DNA from: Circinella umbellata
Taxonomy: Eukaryota > Mucoromycota > Mucoromycetes > Mucorales > Lichtheimiaceae
Direction: 5' to 3'
DNA length: 64,000 bases
NCBI GenBank assembly: GCA_025093555.1
Contig: JAIWNF010000036.1
Coordinates: forward strand, 310,001-374,000
Part shown: positions 44,426 to 57,298 of the stretch, piece by piece
How the letters are laid out: each line of letters opens with the position of its first letter
How positions within the stretch are numbered: position 1 is the stretch's first letter
Program-made: the position numbers and the translations under genes
The notes under the pieces: model-generated
What the model saw: only the letters and a program-made list of their open reading frames with translations
Database searches by the model: none
Told to the model about the DNA's origin: nothing

Positions 44426-47400
44426 AGAGAAAAGATATTAGCTCAAGATGAATGTAATAGAATAGATGTTACAAAAACTATATAATCAATTTACTTGTCT
44501 TCCATGATCACCATCTACTTAATTCGACAAAAGTGTACCGTACATTCTACCGTGTTTATTTAAAAAAAAGACTGCTTTCATTTAATGTTGTAACAGCTTA
44601 TTTTACTGTTTTATTTGTTGTTAACAGTGACGTTGGTCAGAATTTTGGTGTGCTGGTGATCCGTTATCGCTCATTTGCGCGTCATGTTGAGAAGACAAAA
44701 AAAAGATTCATAAGTATTATAGTCATTCGTATGAGTATTGTAGTAGTCCTGTATCTATGTAGAGCTAGATGCTGTATGTCTTATTGTTTTGTTTCTTGAT
44801 CTTCTTGAAAATTCTTGACACTGAAAAGATGGTGATGATTTGTTGAAGTACATCAGTAACATTATTTTGACACCGAATATTAGAAAGTACTGCACCATCA
44901 CTACCGTTAAAATTTGTTAATTTGTTTAAACATTTCTAAAATTCGAACGTCCTGATCGGCGAGATACTACTAGTTTTATAAAATACATCAGCTGTTTGGT
45001 ATTTAAAGATTTTTTAAACAGAAAGACGTCAAGAAAAAAGCAGCTGCTACATTTTGTTCAAGAGATAAACGGATTGACCGTTATCACCTTTTTGAGATCA
45101 GCGACTAATCAGGGCAAATTCACAGCTATAGAATTTAATATTTAAAAGACGTTTTTTTTCCATGAGCTTAAAAAAATCAATTAATTATACTTTTATTAAG
45201 TGATCGTTTATTGAATCTGTTTGGTTGTAGGTTTTCCACTTTTCTCAAAAGAACGCCTTCATTGCGCAGCGTATACCATTTCGTAACCCCGCAGTCCAAT
45301 CGCACCTTTCCCTTCACGACACTATTTTACTGCAAGTACACTTCGGATGGGAGACAGTAATACGTTGATAACCAAAACAATAATAATTTGGAAGAGGAAG
45401 AGAATTATAATATAAGGTGCTGGATTTTTGAAAAATAATCCAAAGTTTGACATATTTTGTTATAATAAAAAGTATCTCACTCAAAAGTTATGTGTTTCCA
45501 TGTATTTTGTTGTTATCTGTTTTGATCACTGTTCGTTTATTCAAACTAATATATATATTACATGCACTTATAAAGAGTTATAGTATCTATCTTTTGGCTA
45601 TATAGTAACATTTATTTCGGCTCCAGCTATATTACTTAATATAGCTTATACATCTGATAGTATATGCTGCCTATTTAGCTATATATAGTTTGCTGCTCTG
45701 TACAATAGGTAACTATAGGAACAAATAGCTTGTGCGTATATCACTCAATATCGCCTTCTGCCATTTTAGCCACTAATATCTGTAACAGGTTCGCGAAAAT
45801 TATATATGCCTATATGCAATTTTTCCTTTTGCTGATGCTTGTTGTAATTTGACATACTATTGTACATTCTCACTAGATCAATTAATTTAAAAAATTACTT
45901 TACACAGGGCTTCCACCCCTCTCCCTAAATGCTAATCTATTATATTGTTCCTATCGAATGGTTTGCCAATATCAGTTTTTTTTTTTTTTTGGAGTCAAGA
46001 TTTGCATTTCATTTGTTATATTACACAACGAATGATTTTTTTTCTCCCATTCTATACTATTACTTGACATAATTAAATTTATTATAACATAATAAAAAAA
46101 AGGAGGCAAGGCTATTTATTGATGTTATAATTTTTTTTAATTGCTTAAAAGAAACCTCATTAGGAACAATACAAAAAAAGTGCTACACGAATTATGCCAT
46201 AAATTCAGATCAAAACATTAATTTAACTTAGTAGGTGACAAGTCTAAAATAGCCAAATTGAGTTTATTGTTGTTATTGTCGTTGTTATTTGATGTCAATT
46301 ACGTATACATATGAATAGGGTGACAAATGAAAAAAAAAAAAAAGTACTGGGATAAACTACATAGTAAGATTTACGTGACACTTACAAAAAAAAATAATTA
46401 GTCTCAAATTATGCAGCCGCGCTATATTCATAATTATTATAACAATAATAATTTAATATTTTTATTATCATTTACTTATTCATATTTCCCCAGGTTTCTT
46501 TCTCTCGCGATAACTTGGGTAAAAAAACAAAGTCAAAGCTTTGCAAAAAATCTCCAACGTGCGCCCCTTCCTTTACCCAACTTTCCATATTTAATGTGCA
46601 AATATGAGTAACAAGGAGGAAAAAACTCCAAGCACAAGGATGATGATGACACAGATCCTGAATCACCCCATTTCGCAAAGAAAAAAAAAAAAAGAAGAAA
46701 AATTTACACCCCCTTTTATACTTTTTTTTCAAATTTTGAATCTCAGTAGTTATGACTGTTTTTAATTTCAAATACAGAAAAAAAGGACATGTGATGTTGC
46801 CTAGTAAACAAGTTTTGCATGAATAAATAAAAAAAAATACATAAAGGAGATGATAAAAAAAAGAAAACTGTTTAAAATGATTAAAGAAGTACTATGCCGA
46901 TCCCCAATAAAGATACTTTCAATGCCACCAATGGTTTCACAAAACAACTCCGAAAAAAGCACGGACCCCCTTTTAGGGACTTTCACAACTTTTTTTTTAA
47001 TAACGAGACGAGTAAAAGTAATTATTTTCGTGTTCGTCCGCCTGAATATTTGATATAGCTTTTTTTTATAAGGGTAAAGAAAAACAAAACATTGCTTTTA
47101 GTTTACACACATCTTTGAAGTGTTAACCACACTTTACGAAACACAAAATTGATTATTTTAAATAGTAATAATATACTTTTGAATTTATGAAGATGGAACA
47201 TAGATACCATAAAGGAATATTATATGTAGCTTGTATGAAAGATTTTAATATAATGCACTATATATATTATCCGAGTATAAATAAAAGCGCTAAACTAGAT
47301 TATAATGACTGATCAACATAAAATAATATATAATGAAAAAATAGTATTATGTACGTAAAATTATTTTGCTGAGATATCACGATCAAAATAAAACATAGAA

Positions 47401-48582
47401 CTATGAAAAAAAAACTCGATTTGGAATCTGTAAAAAGAAACAAGAATAGAACCTTCTGTCTCGGATAAGAATTAAAATATGCTATTTTGTTACCATGACA
47501 AAATTAACTCAACAACTTTTCTGTTTTATCTTGATAACATTTGTTTTACGTAGCCATAGTAACATGTATAAAAATCAGTAAAAGAAAAGGGAAAAAAAGG
47601 TACGAATGATATACACTTATTCAAAAAAAAAATTGATGTCGGTGCAAAAAAAAAAAAATGCGAAATTCAATAATGGCGAGAATATAGAATGTTTGTGTAT
47701 TGGGAAACAAAAGAAGTGATTAATATATATGTAGAGAAATAAAGCTGATACGTACGCAGTCTAGTACATAAAAAAATTCTTGTCAGTAGTCATTTCAAGA
47801 AATCAAAGGGTATTTTTAGCCTTATTTATCCCCTCATTCGGAAATTTTGAGAGTTTTGAAATTATGAACTGCCTATGGGGATAAACGTTGCGCTCCACTA
47901 TTTTTTAATGTAACCATCGAGTAAAGTTTTTGTTAATTTTAATTATCTTATTAATTAACATCTGATTTAACACTGTAGCTTATTATATATATATATATAT
48001 ATATATGTGCGCTCAGAAAAGTAGAAGCATCTTTGTATTCCATCGACGGGAACACCCTATAATTCCTGAAGTGTGGGTAAAACCAATTTGACTATAAAAA
48101 GGTTCCAGAACCCTCCATTTAGATTGTATGAGCATATCATCATGTTATTTCATCGGCAAAAGTAAAATGGTTACTCTGTTCATATAAAGAGGAAATTAGG
48201 TCTATATAGGACAACACCACGGCTAAAAATAAAGTGAAAGCCCGTTATTTTCTGTAAGTATTTATGATTGTATGGTTTTTTTCACTGAATTATTTATGAA
48301 TGGAGATTGTCATGGAGATTAATTAAAATTTTCTATGAAAATATATTAATAAATGCTGTGAATATCGGTGAATTTTCATGATATTATATTGACTATTTGT
48401 GTTCTATGGCTTTTAATTAATAACGATTATTATACATGTTTATTTATGAATTCCAATTGTTGATTTTTCGATTAACTTTTTCAAATCCTTTTTTAACATG
48501 TATAGTGCGTCAAACGCTATTAATCTTCTTTTTTCACTTGCTCTTTTTTTCACTTGCTCTTTTTTTTTCTCCCAGTACAACA
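44426..48582. other. Long gene-poor interval
   Basis: AT-rich with many homopolymer and TA tracts. Coding-like scraps without a gene model: plus strand near 45230-45369 (HFSQKNAFIAQRIPFRNPAV) and minus strand near 46870-46990 (VPKRGSVLFSELFCETIGGI). Other short frames lack any support. Confidence 0.4.
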
Positions 48583-49506
48583 TGTCAAGTAAAGACGCAT
48601 CACAGCAAATTGCAACGACTCCCACCATATAACTGAGATGCAAACGTTGTTTCTAAATATAATACGAGCTACACTCTCCCTAGTCATTCATCAATTGATA
48701 TTTCATTCAATCGTTGTAAATCTAATTAGGCAGTCTTTTATAATGTCCACTATTTGGAACAACAAACTTAATTACAAAAAGAAATCTTCAGGACAGGTAA
48801 GTAGTATGCCTTGTTTATGGTTCTTTTTTTGGAAAGAAGACAGATTAGGCGATATACAGAAACAGCAAAGATAATAAAGGGTTAACAACGCAACCGCCGC
48901 AGCATTCTCGTCAACAAAGACCTCCGTCGTCAATAACTTGTATTGAATATCCCAGTACTTTATCGATGTCACCAGCTAGCATTGAAGGGCACGAGCAAAA
49001 CAGTTAGATAATTAGGTATGATTGATTTTATTATAATGAAAGAAGCTTACTTGATTATGTTATCTCATAAAACACTATGACAATTGATAGTACAAATATG
49101 AACGATTCACTGGATGATTCTGAATTCGTTCAGCGTCACTAGACAGACATTAACAATGCGCCTAAAATCAAAGGTATAATATTTAGGACTGATGGGCGGG
49201 TGATGCTAGAGTGTTAGTTCTTGACTATATTGACTAATTTTCTTCACTTGTATGATAGTTCTTGTACAACAAAGTTATAATATACTAAATCATGAAGCAA
49301 GATAGTATTGGTTTGATCCATTGAATAAAAAGCATTGTTATTTTAAATATATACTGATTATGTTTTTTCTACTATAGTAGTTCTTCGCGATTACCTTCTC
49401 CACTCTCAAGTTCATAACAACATCAACGACGACCATTGAATCCCATACAAATATTCAAGCATCCCAAAAAAAACGAGGTCGACCGCCAAAGAAGGTTGCT
49501 AATTAA
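48583..49506 (+). pseudogene. Decayed gene ending in an AT-hook
   Basis: Exon-like pieces on the plus strand: MSSKDASQQIATTPTI (48583), MSTIWNNKLNYKKKSSGQ before a GTAAGT donor (about 48795), PPQHSRQQRPPSSITC and STLSMSPASIEGHEQNS (about 48890-49005), and DSTNMNDSLDDSEFVQRH, TAG at 49140-49142, TDINNAPKIK before a donor. A last piece ends ASQKKRGRPPKKVAN at TAA 49504-49506. KKRGRPPKK is a classic AT-hook, which binds the minor groove of AT-rich DNA. The remaining pieces are Ser/Pro/Gln-rich. Stops between pieces suggest decay, but some may be introns. Confidence 0.4.
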
Positions 49507-50830
49507 TCAGTAATTCGTATTAAGCTTTAAAAAACTAACTAACTATAACATAGAAGTAATATAGCTAGTAAGGAATATTATATACGTACGTAGTACTAGT
49601 ATTGTAACAATTTATCAAATAAATAAAGCTTTTTTAATTGTCAGTAAATAATTGGTCCTATGTTGTTTTTATTTAATAGAATTTAATTATATATTACTTT
49701 CCATTATTTTATATGATTTTATATGATTTTGTATGATTTTAATATGATTTTAATATGATTTTCCATTATTTTCCATGAATTTATTTTCTATGATTTTCTC
49801 TGAATACCGATTGGGTGCTTTTTTCTTTGAATTTGCCATTTTCATATAAAAAAAAATTCACAGAAAATAATATTTTTTCACTTTATTTTTTGCCGTGGTG
49901 TAAGAGACAAATTCAAATGAAACGCCGTAGTTCGCATAAATTTGGATGTAACTGAGTTTTCAGTATAGGTTTTAGGATGAATTTAATTGCTTCTTTTTTT
50001 TTTTTATTTCCAGTATAATTCTTGTTCTTAAAAATCCATGTAAGCATTAAATTCATTTCAGAGCGGGTGCCACTTACGTGGCGAATTGTTTGGAATTTTT
50101 TTTTTGTATATTGATTTTCGCTACTCTTGAAGCATATCTTTCAGGCCGCTGTCGTTATGGGGGTGGTATATTTATTCTTTTTTGGTTGGCTTTATAATAA
50201 TAAAGTTAAAAAAAGGACAATGGAAGATTTGAAGTGTGAAAAAGTATATAGATAGATTCGGTTTACTGCTGTATATATATGGATAGTAAAAGTTCCCCTT
50301 AATGCAAGACCTTTGCTTTGATTATTGGATCAGGTCCGGTACTCGGAACACTTTATATCATTATTTTTTTGTTGGGGAAAGTAGAAGAGTGATCACCAGA
50401 CTGAATGTTAGATGTCAATACCGCGCAAAGCATAGGCTTTCAACTGATTTTGACTATTTGATTGTACGTACATTTACTGCACCTTTCATACAATATATCA
50501 AAGTGTTTTTCGTTTTTTTTTAAAAAAAACGTAATGTGACCAAGTGATAAATAGATTCATATTTACGTATTATAATAACTAATGCCAGAAAAAAATTATT
50601 ATCGATTACTAATACGTTTGAGCCATTGTGTTATCTTTCTGTCAACCCCTCCGAGACTGGAAACCTCCCAACCTCTTTGATAAATTAACAATAAATACCA
50701 CTGGTAGAGTTAACAGATAAATTAGTGTTTTGAATTTGACTCATCTTCAAGCATGTTAAAAAAAATCAAGTTGAAAGGCCTAATCCATACAAGGAAAGTA
50801 ATTTCAGGGAATTGTCTACTATTATTCTTA
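49507..50830. other. Interval without gene
   Basis: AT-rich. A short imperfect tandem of TATGATTTTAATATGATTTT words lies at about 49705-49765. The 73-codon frame at 50302-50523 has no domain. Confidence 0.4.
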
Positions 50831-51044
50831 TTGTTTTTTTCCTAAAGATTCGCGGCCAAATTATTTTTCACTTTGCGTCCGCTGTAATTTTACGTTTGCG
50901 CCTGATTATTTTCAACTTCGCGGAAATCCTTGTATATTAGTACTATAAACAGCGCAAAATTGAAAATAATCAAGCGCAAACGTAAAATTACAGCGGACGC
51001 AAAGTGAAAAATAATTTGGCCGCGAATCTTTAGGAAAAAAACAA
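50831..51044. mobile_element. 214-bp foldback MITE with TA target duplication
   Basis: The arms of about 90 bp (50831-50920 and 50955-51044) are reverse complements with only two or three mismatches. The ends read TTGTTTTTTTCCTAAAG and CTTTAGGAAAAAAACAA, flanked by TA at 50829-50830 and 51045-51046. A TA duplication is the mark of Tc1/mariner-type insertion, so the class is inferred. The loop is about 35 bp. There is no coding capacity. Confidence 0.8.
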
Positions 51045-51046
51045 TA

Positions 51047-52924
51047 CTACTTCACATCCCCCCCCGCTGCGCCATTTTTTTTTCAAGCTTGCACGAATTT
51101 TGCACCCCCATTATACATTGAGGAAAAAAAATTAGACGCCCCGGAACTTTTTTGTTGTCAATTACTTCATGTGCAAGGCGTTGTACAACGACAGTCGCAA
51201 TGCTAAAAGTAAGTTTGATAAATTATGTGCATAAAATAATAATACATGTATCAATCTCTACTGTTAATCAACAATAAAAATAAAGAATGTACTACAGGTG
51301 TACAATTAAGAGAGTGTGCAAAAAGAAAAAAAGCGGGGTTAACTGTACCTCCCACTGCTGTTCCCCATACTTGTATACAGTATATAAGAAACACTAATTC
51401 TCGTGTGCTTTTTATAGCTACCTCTTAAACTGCTAAACTTATTTAAAATAATTATCTCGGCCCCTCTGAATTGACTAAAGTTACTCATGCTTATTATGAG
51501 TTATAGCTTGCTATTGCTGCTATGAGCTGTGGGAAAAGTGTCTATTACAACAGGAGCAACGTAACCAATGCATTAAACTTCACGCTTTATACTAGCAGCA
51601 TTTTAATTGTATTTACAAAAAGAGTAATATGCGCGTTCATGCGACATTTACATCAATAATTTGAATCCTGGTATCACAAGGGAACATTTGAAAGCATTAT
51701 ATATCAAGTTTAATAATATAATGCTCCACGCGTCATTTATACCAAAGAAACAAACAAATCTAAAAGTTCTTAAGATGTAATATACTCAATAACTCTGATC
51801 AAAATTTTTGTTATGTCCGTATTTAGAAAGAGCTTGTGTAAAATACATATTATCTCCTATTGTTCAGTGTTTATTTTTCTCATCCATATAAATTATACGT
51901 ACTCTTTTTTCTTTTTTTGGGTGGTATTGTACTAATAAAAGATAACTCCATGAAAAAAACATGTTATTCACAAGGCCTTTTCAATCATACAAGAGATGTA
52001 GAAGAAGAATATTTCCAATTGAAAGAGATAATACAAATTTCATATTAAAAACCAAGATAACAAAACTGTTTATAAAAAAGAGAAAAAAGTTTCAGGGGTA
52101 GAGGGTAAGTACTTTGATGTAAAACTTGTATCACACACTCGGATAAACAAATTGGTTTCGCTTAACAATACGTAAATAGAATATTTATGTTTCAGCCAAC
52201 ATAAACCCTTTTTTTTACGCCCCATCTTCCCCTTCAACTATTATAAACTATTTGTGTTATTTTTTTTTCATTTTGATGCATAAAAAAATGGTACTAATTA
52301 ACTAAAATGTCTTAGACGACCCCTTTTTTCTTTTTCGTGAAACCTTTGAACCTGTTGCTGGAATAATATTGTAAATCGTAAAGAAATCAAGATTCATGGT
52401 AGCACAACATTATTATTATTTTTATGTTAATCTCTTGTACGATCGATTTATTTTACAAGAAACAACAATTATTTTAATGCAAAAAGATTGAAGAGTATTA
52501 TCAAATTATTAGTTCGCTACAACGTAACACCATAATCCAACATTTTGTTCATTTTACTGTAATTAGTTATGGGTATCCTATTTCTATCTATGAAACACAC
52601 GAATTACTATTTTTTACGTATTTGTTTTAGATCTTCAATTTGCATTCATCGATCGAGTCTAAAAAATAATTGTTTGTTGTAAGAATATTATCTTCAATTA
52701 GAATCATAATCGGTATTAATAATAAGATAGCATACATGCATAGAATTATCGATATTAATTCATTATGTTACCTAGCAACATAATCATATTACTACTACCT
52801 CGTAGTAACCATGTGGTTGTCCTTTTTAGTCTTGGCACCAACACCCAATTTTCTCTGTCGTAGAATTATTATTAAATCTATTCATAGATGAATAATAAAC
52901 ATCAAAAGTAATAATAAAAGTGAA
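51047..52924. other. Interval without gene
   Basis: AT-rich; small frames at 51246-51428 and 51860-52048 have no domain. Nothing recognised. Confidence 0.4.
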
Positions 52925-54324
52925 TCATACCTCTTCAAGATCTTTTAGAATGGACGCCAATTTATCTAACCGTTTCATACAAGATTGGACACGCGTTGCG
53001 TATATATGTTCAACATATTTGTAAAGTTTTCCGTGCCTTATATGCTTTGCCATTTGTTGGCATTCATGCTGAAGCTTAGACTTAATTGGTTTTCTTGATT
53101 ATTGTTGAGGTTGTGTTGTCAAAGATTGTTGTTGTTTTTTTTTCCTCTTTTGTTTTTTGAATAAGTACCTTGGCACGTATAATTGCCCTTTCTTCACGTA
53201 CAGGAGCCAAATATAGTCGAAGTAGAATACGAATCAACTAACGTTGGGATTTTGCAAGAATATTAGTTCCATATTTTGTAAATTTGTATTAAATTCTTTG
53301 ATTGCTGCTGCTGTTGTGATGCTTGAACCGTCTGCTCTTGAAGAAAAGTTTGACTTCTTGAACATGAGGTCAGTCCATAAGGAGTGGATGATATCGTTGT
53401 TATTATCTTTTTTATTTCCAAGATGATGTGACTGTATGAATTGTAAATGGACGTTGGTGCATATATCTTGTAAATCTTTTGCTCTGGTATTGGACTTATA
53501 TAACTTATCAAGTTGGTCCTTTAGAGTAAGATTTGAGTGAGCAACCATAATTTTGTTCATGCTGTTCAAGGGCTCTTTGTTATGGATAGTAAATGATTTT
53601 GGTAGAATATTCGTAATATCAAAACCAGACTTTTCTTTCTCGAGCTGAACCTCATCCCTTTTGATAATTGAAATATTTTGCTGAGCCAGTAATAAGAATG
53701 TCATCCGAACAAGAGCACTAACATTTGATACTGTTGTAATTGCGTCCATTGCTGCTTGCTTTAGTGAGTTGTGAACCAAATCATTGGAAATAGTATCACG
53801 CAACACACTGACAATTGCAACGGGTGAAGTCATTCGTAATGTGTCTTCGTCGCTGCCAATGGAATTTGCTTCATTTTCGTCATTTTCAGGTTGTTGTTCC
53901 TCTTGTTGTTGTTGTTATGACAAAGCTTTATCCTTATGTTTCTTGTACAAACGCGTGGAATGGTTCTTTTTAACCTGTTCCCATAATTGTTTAGTACCAC
54001 CTAAACTTACTAAAGCCCTGCTTATTTGTATTGCAGTTCAGTGAATATTATGATTTGTTTTGGCAAGGTTGCTGACCATTTCTAGTAATCCTTGTGGGAA
54101 AGTCTTTTTTGTTTCAAGAAATACCACCATTTCTTTTTCGTTGTACTTTTTAATCTTGGTACTGATGATATTTGATAATTTTGTTGCAATACTTCTTTGA
54201 CTAAATCACGTAAAATTTCTTTGTCATCTTTCGATGTTGTTTGTCTTTTACGTTTTCCTAAACTAGCTGAACCTTCTTTAATTATGGTGGCTGCTGGTTG
54301 CTTTTGTGTTGTTGAAGATGACAT
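52925..54324 (-). pseudogene. Decayed gene of unknown family, stop-riddled
   Basis: Starts MSSSTTQKQPAATIIKEGSA with a basic KRKR patch, then shifts frame into KEMVVFLETKKTFPQGLLEM and LGGTKQLWEQVKKNHSTRL. The longest intact block (53833-53234) includes LVRMTFLLLAQQNISIIKRD and FDITNILPKSFTIHNKE. After another shift it continues RILLRLYLAPVREERAIIRA and ends MKRLDKLASILKDLEE at 52930. In-frame stops at 54038-54040 (TGA), 53915-53917 (TAA in a Gln run) and 53099-53101 (TAA in a Gln run) could all come from CGA or CAA. It is helical and Lys-rich, and not recognised. A 5' flank shared with the divergent ORF at 54548 suggests they decayed together. Confidence 0.5.
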
Positions 54325-54547
54325 TTTGATGTATGATTTATACTATGTAAAGATGGATGTGTCAAAAAAAAAGAGAAAAGAAAGGGAAAAGAAGAAAAAA
54401 AACGTGTCGCGTGCGCGAGATGACTCGTTCCAAATATTTATACAGCCAGTTACTGCACTTTTTTTTGTTTACAAAAAGCTGTTCCATAATTGGTTGAGTT
54501 ATTTTTTTTTTTGTTATTATTCAACTTTAAAGCTTTAAGTCACAACT

Positions 54548-54916
54548 ATGACCAGTCTTTATCCAGCTTACAAGTGTAACAAATAAGACTGGCTCAAGAA
54601 GGCTATTGATAATACTACATATAATCCAAAATTTAATGAAAGTATTGATAAAGATTTTGATGAAACCAAGAACAAAGCATTCTATAAAGATAAAGCACAA
54701 ACATGTTTGAATCGTTTGCGTGAATATGAAATAGTTGAAAATCAAACAAGAGATAGTATTTCAAGGCAAGTTACAAATGTTCTTAAAGGAGATAATGAAG
54801 TGAAATATATCTTTGATTTACCAAATAATTCATCTTTTCCCATCACGCAGCATCACTTCTTGCTTGAATTTATCGTTGATCATTACAAAGAACTTTTTAT
54901 TTATTTATTTTTCTAG
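54548..54916 (+). pseudogene. Divergent ORF with an early TAA
   Basis: The frame MTSLYPAYKCNK, TAA at 54584-54586, then DWLKKAIDNTTYNPKFNE and on to LFIYLFF at 54916 is 123 codons with one stop. It is Lys/Asp-rich and helical (KNKAFYKDKAQTCLNRLREY). No family was recognised. It is transcribed away from the pseudogene at 52925-54324, with about 220 bp between starts. Confidence 0.35.
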
Positions 54917-55432
54917 TCGATCAGCAACGGTAAGAATCGAAAATAGATCGATTGTTGTCGCGATATTTCACCATATCCCAGAGCGACAAGGTAAAGGCTG
55001 ATATTTTGTATATAAAAAAAATCAGTTTACATACGTAGTGCTGACACGATGTACATTTTTATATCATATGTATATAAGTACAAAAAGTTTTATTCCTTTG
55101 TGTTCATTCAAACATTAATACTTGCAATTAACAATCGTAGCTTTAATGGTATAGTAGTGCCAAAAGTTTCAACTATTATAAATATTATTATATGTTATCG
55201 CTTAGAATACAATATACTATTTCGGTAGCCTAGGCTTCTCAAAGCTATAGATTAGTTATCTGGTCTAACAATGGTATTATATATTCATCGTTCGCATTAA
55301 TTACTGACTTTTTAATGACATATATATATATATATAATACTAAAAATATATATCTCGAACGGTTAAGTCGTGATTTAAGTCACTCAATAGTTGGTCCTTT
55401 TCAATTCAAGCACTACAACTTAAGGTTCTATT
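54917..55432. other. Interval without gene
   Basis: AT-rich spacer containing TA repeats at about 55320-55335. A 99-codon plus-strand frame (55315-55614) overlaps a better-supported minus-strand AT-hook exon. Confidence 0.35.
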
Positions 55433-55551
55433 CTAGGCAGGAAGACGTTTTTTACATTTTGGTTTATTTTTACTACCGAACGGTCTACCAGGACCGTGTT
55501 TCTCTGGCGAAGGCACGTCGTCGTTATCCATATTATAACAAGAGGAAAAAC
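55433..55551 (-). pseudogene. Orphan C-terminal exon with AT-hook
   Basis: After an ACACAG acceptor, the minus strand reads NMDNDDVPSPEKHGPGRPF and SKNKPKCKKRLPA, then TAG. GPGRPFGSKNKPK is a strong AT-hook motif, usually at the end of DNA-binding proteins. No upstream exons were found, so it is probably a remnant. Confidence 0.4.
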
Positions 55552-55861
55552 CTGTGTTGTTTAAAAAAAAAAATTCATACGCGGATAGTACACATAAGCT
55601 TAGGTCGCACATAGACGTTAAGTCGGGATTTTATTGGCTGAAGGTGTTGCTTAACTTGTAGAATGATTGGCGCCCCAAATTTCTCATGCTGGTAGTTCAT
55701 GATGCTGCTGAGTGAAAGAATATCACTCAAATTTATATGTTCAACCAATCGTATTACTCCATGTACGATTTTAGGAAACCAAGTTGCATTGAATATTTTT
55801 TTTTCTTGGTCTCAATAGCATTTTTTTTTTTTAGTTTCTTGTCATTGTACACATTTCAACC

Positions 55862-57298
55862 ATGAAAAGTACAGTGCTATTTTTATTAGCAGCACTGTTT
55901 ACACTTGTAATAGCACAGGATGCAAAAACAAAACGACTCGAAGGAATAGCAAAAAGTAATAATGGTCTCATCAAACTTAATTCCAATACATATAGTCAGT
56001 ATACTGAAGGTAAAAGGAATTATGGTATTGTTGTATTATTAACTGCAATGGACGATTATTTTAAATGTATTCCTTGTCGGTAAGTCTATATATATTTCTT
56101 TGTTTTTTTTAAATGAAAGAAAAAAGATGAAGAAAAGAATTCATCTCGAATTGTCAGTTTTTTGAGTGTTTTTTTTTTAATAATATAAAATACGAAAAAA
56201 AATAACGCGTTTTTCAAATGGTTTTATTTAGTGAATTTGACCCTGAATATAAATTGGTTGCATCCAGTTACCAAAAAACAAAAGATCCATCACGCGTATT
56301 TTTCGGTCATTTAGATTTTAAGGATGGTCAAGCTATTTATCAAAAGGTATATTTGAATCTTTATTATATATACCTATATATATATATATATATATGGATT
56401 ATGCATGAAAACTAATACTATTTTTTTAAATGGAAATAATAAGCTCGGTCTTCAAACTGCTCCCAATGTACTTTATTTCCCCCCAACAAAGCAAGGCAAC
56501 AATAAGGTTCAACCTGTGAAATATGATCTTTCAAAAAAGTAAGTATAAAGTTTAGAAAAGAGATTGGATGAGATATAATGTTTTTAATGGTTGTGAGTTT
56601 TTTTTTTTGAATAGTGGATTTATTGCTGAAAAGTTTGCTGAATTTTTATCACAAGAAACTGGAGCTCCTGTACCTGTAAAGCGTCCTTTTGACTATTTTT
56701 CTCTTGGTATTAAAATATTTGGTGTTGTTGGTGTGGCTGCTATTCTGAAGTTACTGTATCCTTATGTTGGTACTATTCTTTTCCATCGTAATACTTGGGC
56801 TGCTCTTTCTATCATTACTATTCTTACTATGACTTCAGGTCATATGTGGAATCAAATCAGAAAACCTCCATATGTTATGCCTGGTCCTGGTGGTAAAATG
56901 AACTTTGTAGCTGGAGGGTAAATATTCTTTTATTTCTTTTCGGATATCCTGTATAGATTCCTATTATTACATACTTATCTAATCTCATCTACTATAGATT
57001 TCAACAACAACTTGGTTTGGAATCACGTGTTGTAGGAGCAACTTGTAAGTTTTTTGTTAAATAGATATAGAACAAGAAGAGATAGCTAATGATTATTCAT
57101 TTTGTTTTATATAATATAGATGGTCTTCTTGCAATGGCAACCATTTGTTTAATAGTTTTTGTACCGAAAATGAAACAAAAGACTAACCAACGAATTAGTG
57201 CTTATATCTGGGTTTTATGTATTTTGATTGTATTTAGTGCTTTGATGAATCTCTTTAGAATTAAGAATGGTGCTTATCCTTTCCACATCTTTTTCTAG
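55862..57298 (+). CDS. OST3: Oligosaccharyltransferase subunit OST3/OST6
   Basis: ER subunit of the N-glycosylation oligosaccharyltransferase; its thioredoxin-like domain holds acceptor proteins through mixed disulfides. Exons: 55862-56079, 56232-56346, 56444-56538, 56615-56917, 56998-57044, 57120-57298, all GT-AG, total 318 residues. An 18-residue signal peptide (MKSTVLFLLAALFTLVIA) is followed by the thioredoxin fold with the redox pair Cys69-x2-Cys72 (YFKCIPCR) and DPSRVFFGHLDFKDG. Four hydrophobic helices follow, with the conserved SGHMWNQIRKPPYV and GPGGKMNFVAGGFQQQLGLE. Length is normal for the family. OST3 and OST6 cannot be told apart by eye. Confidence 0.93.
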
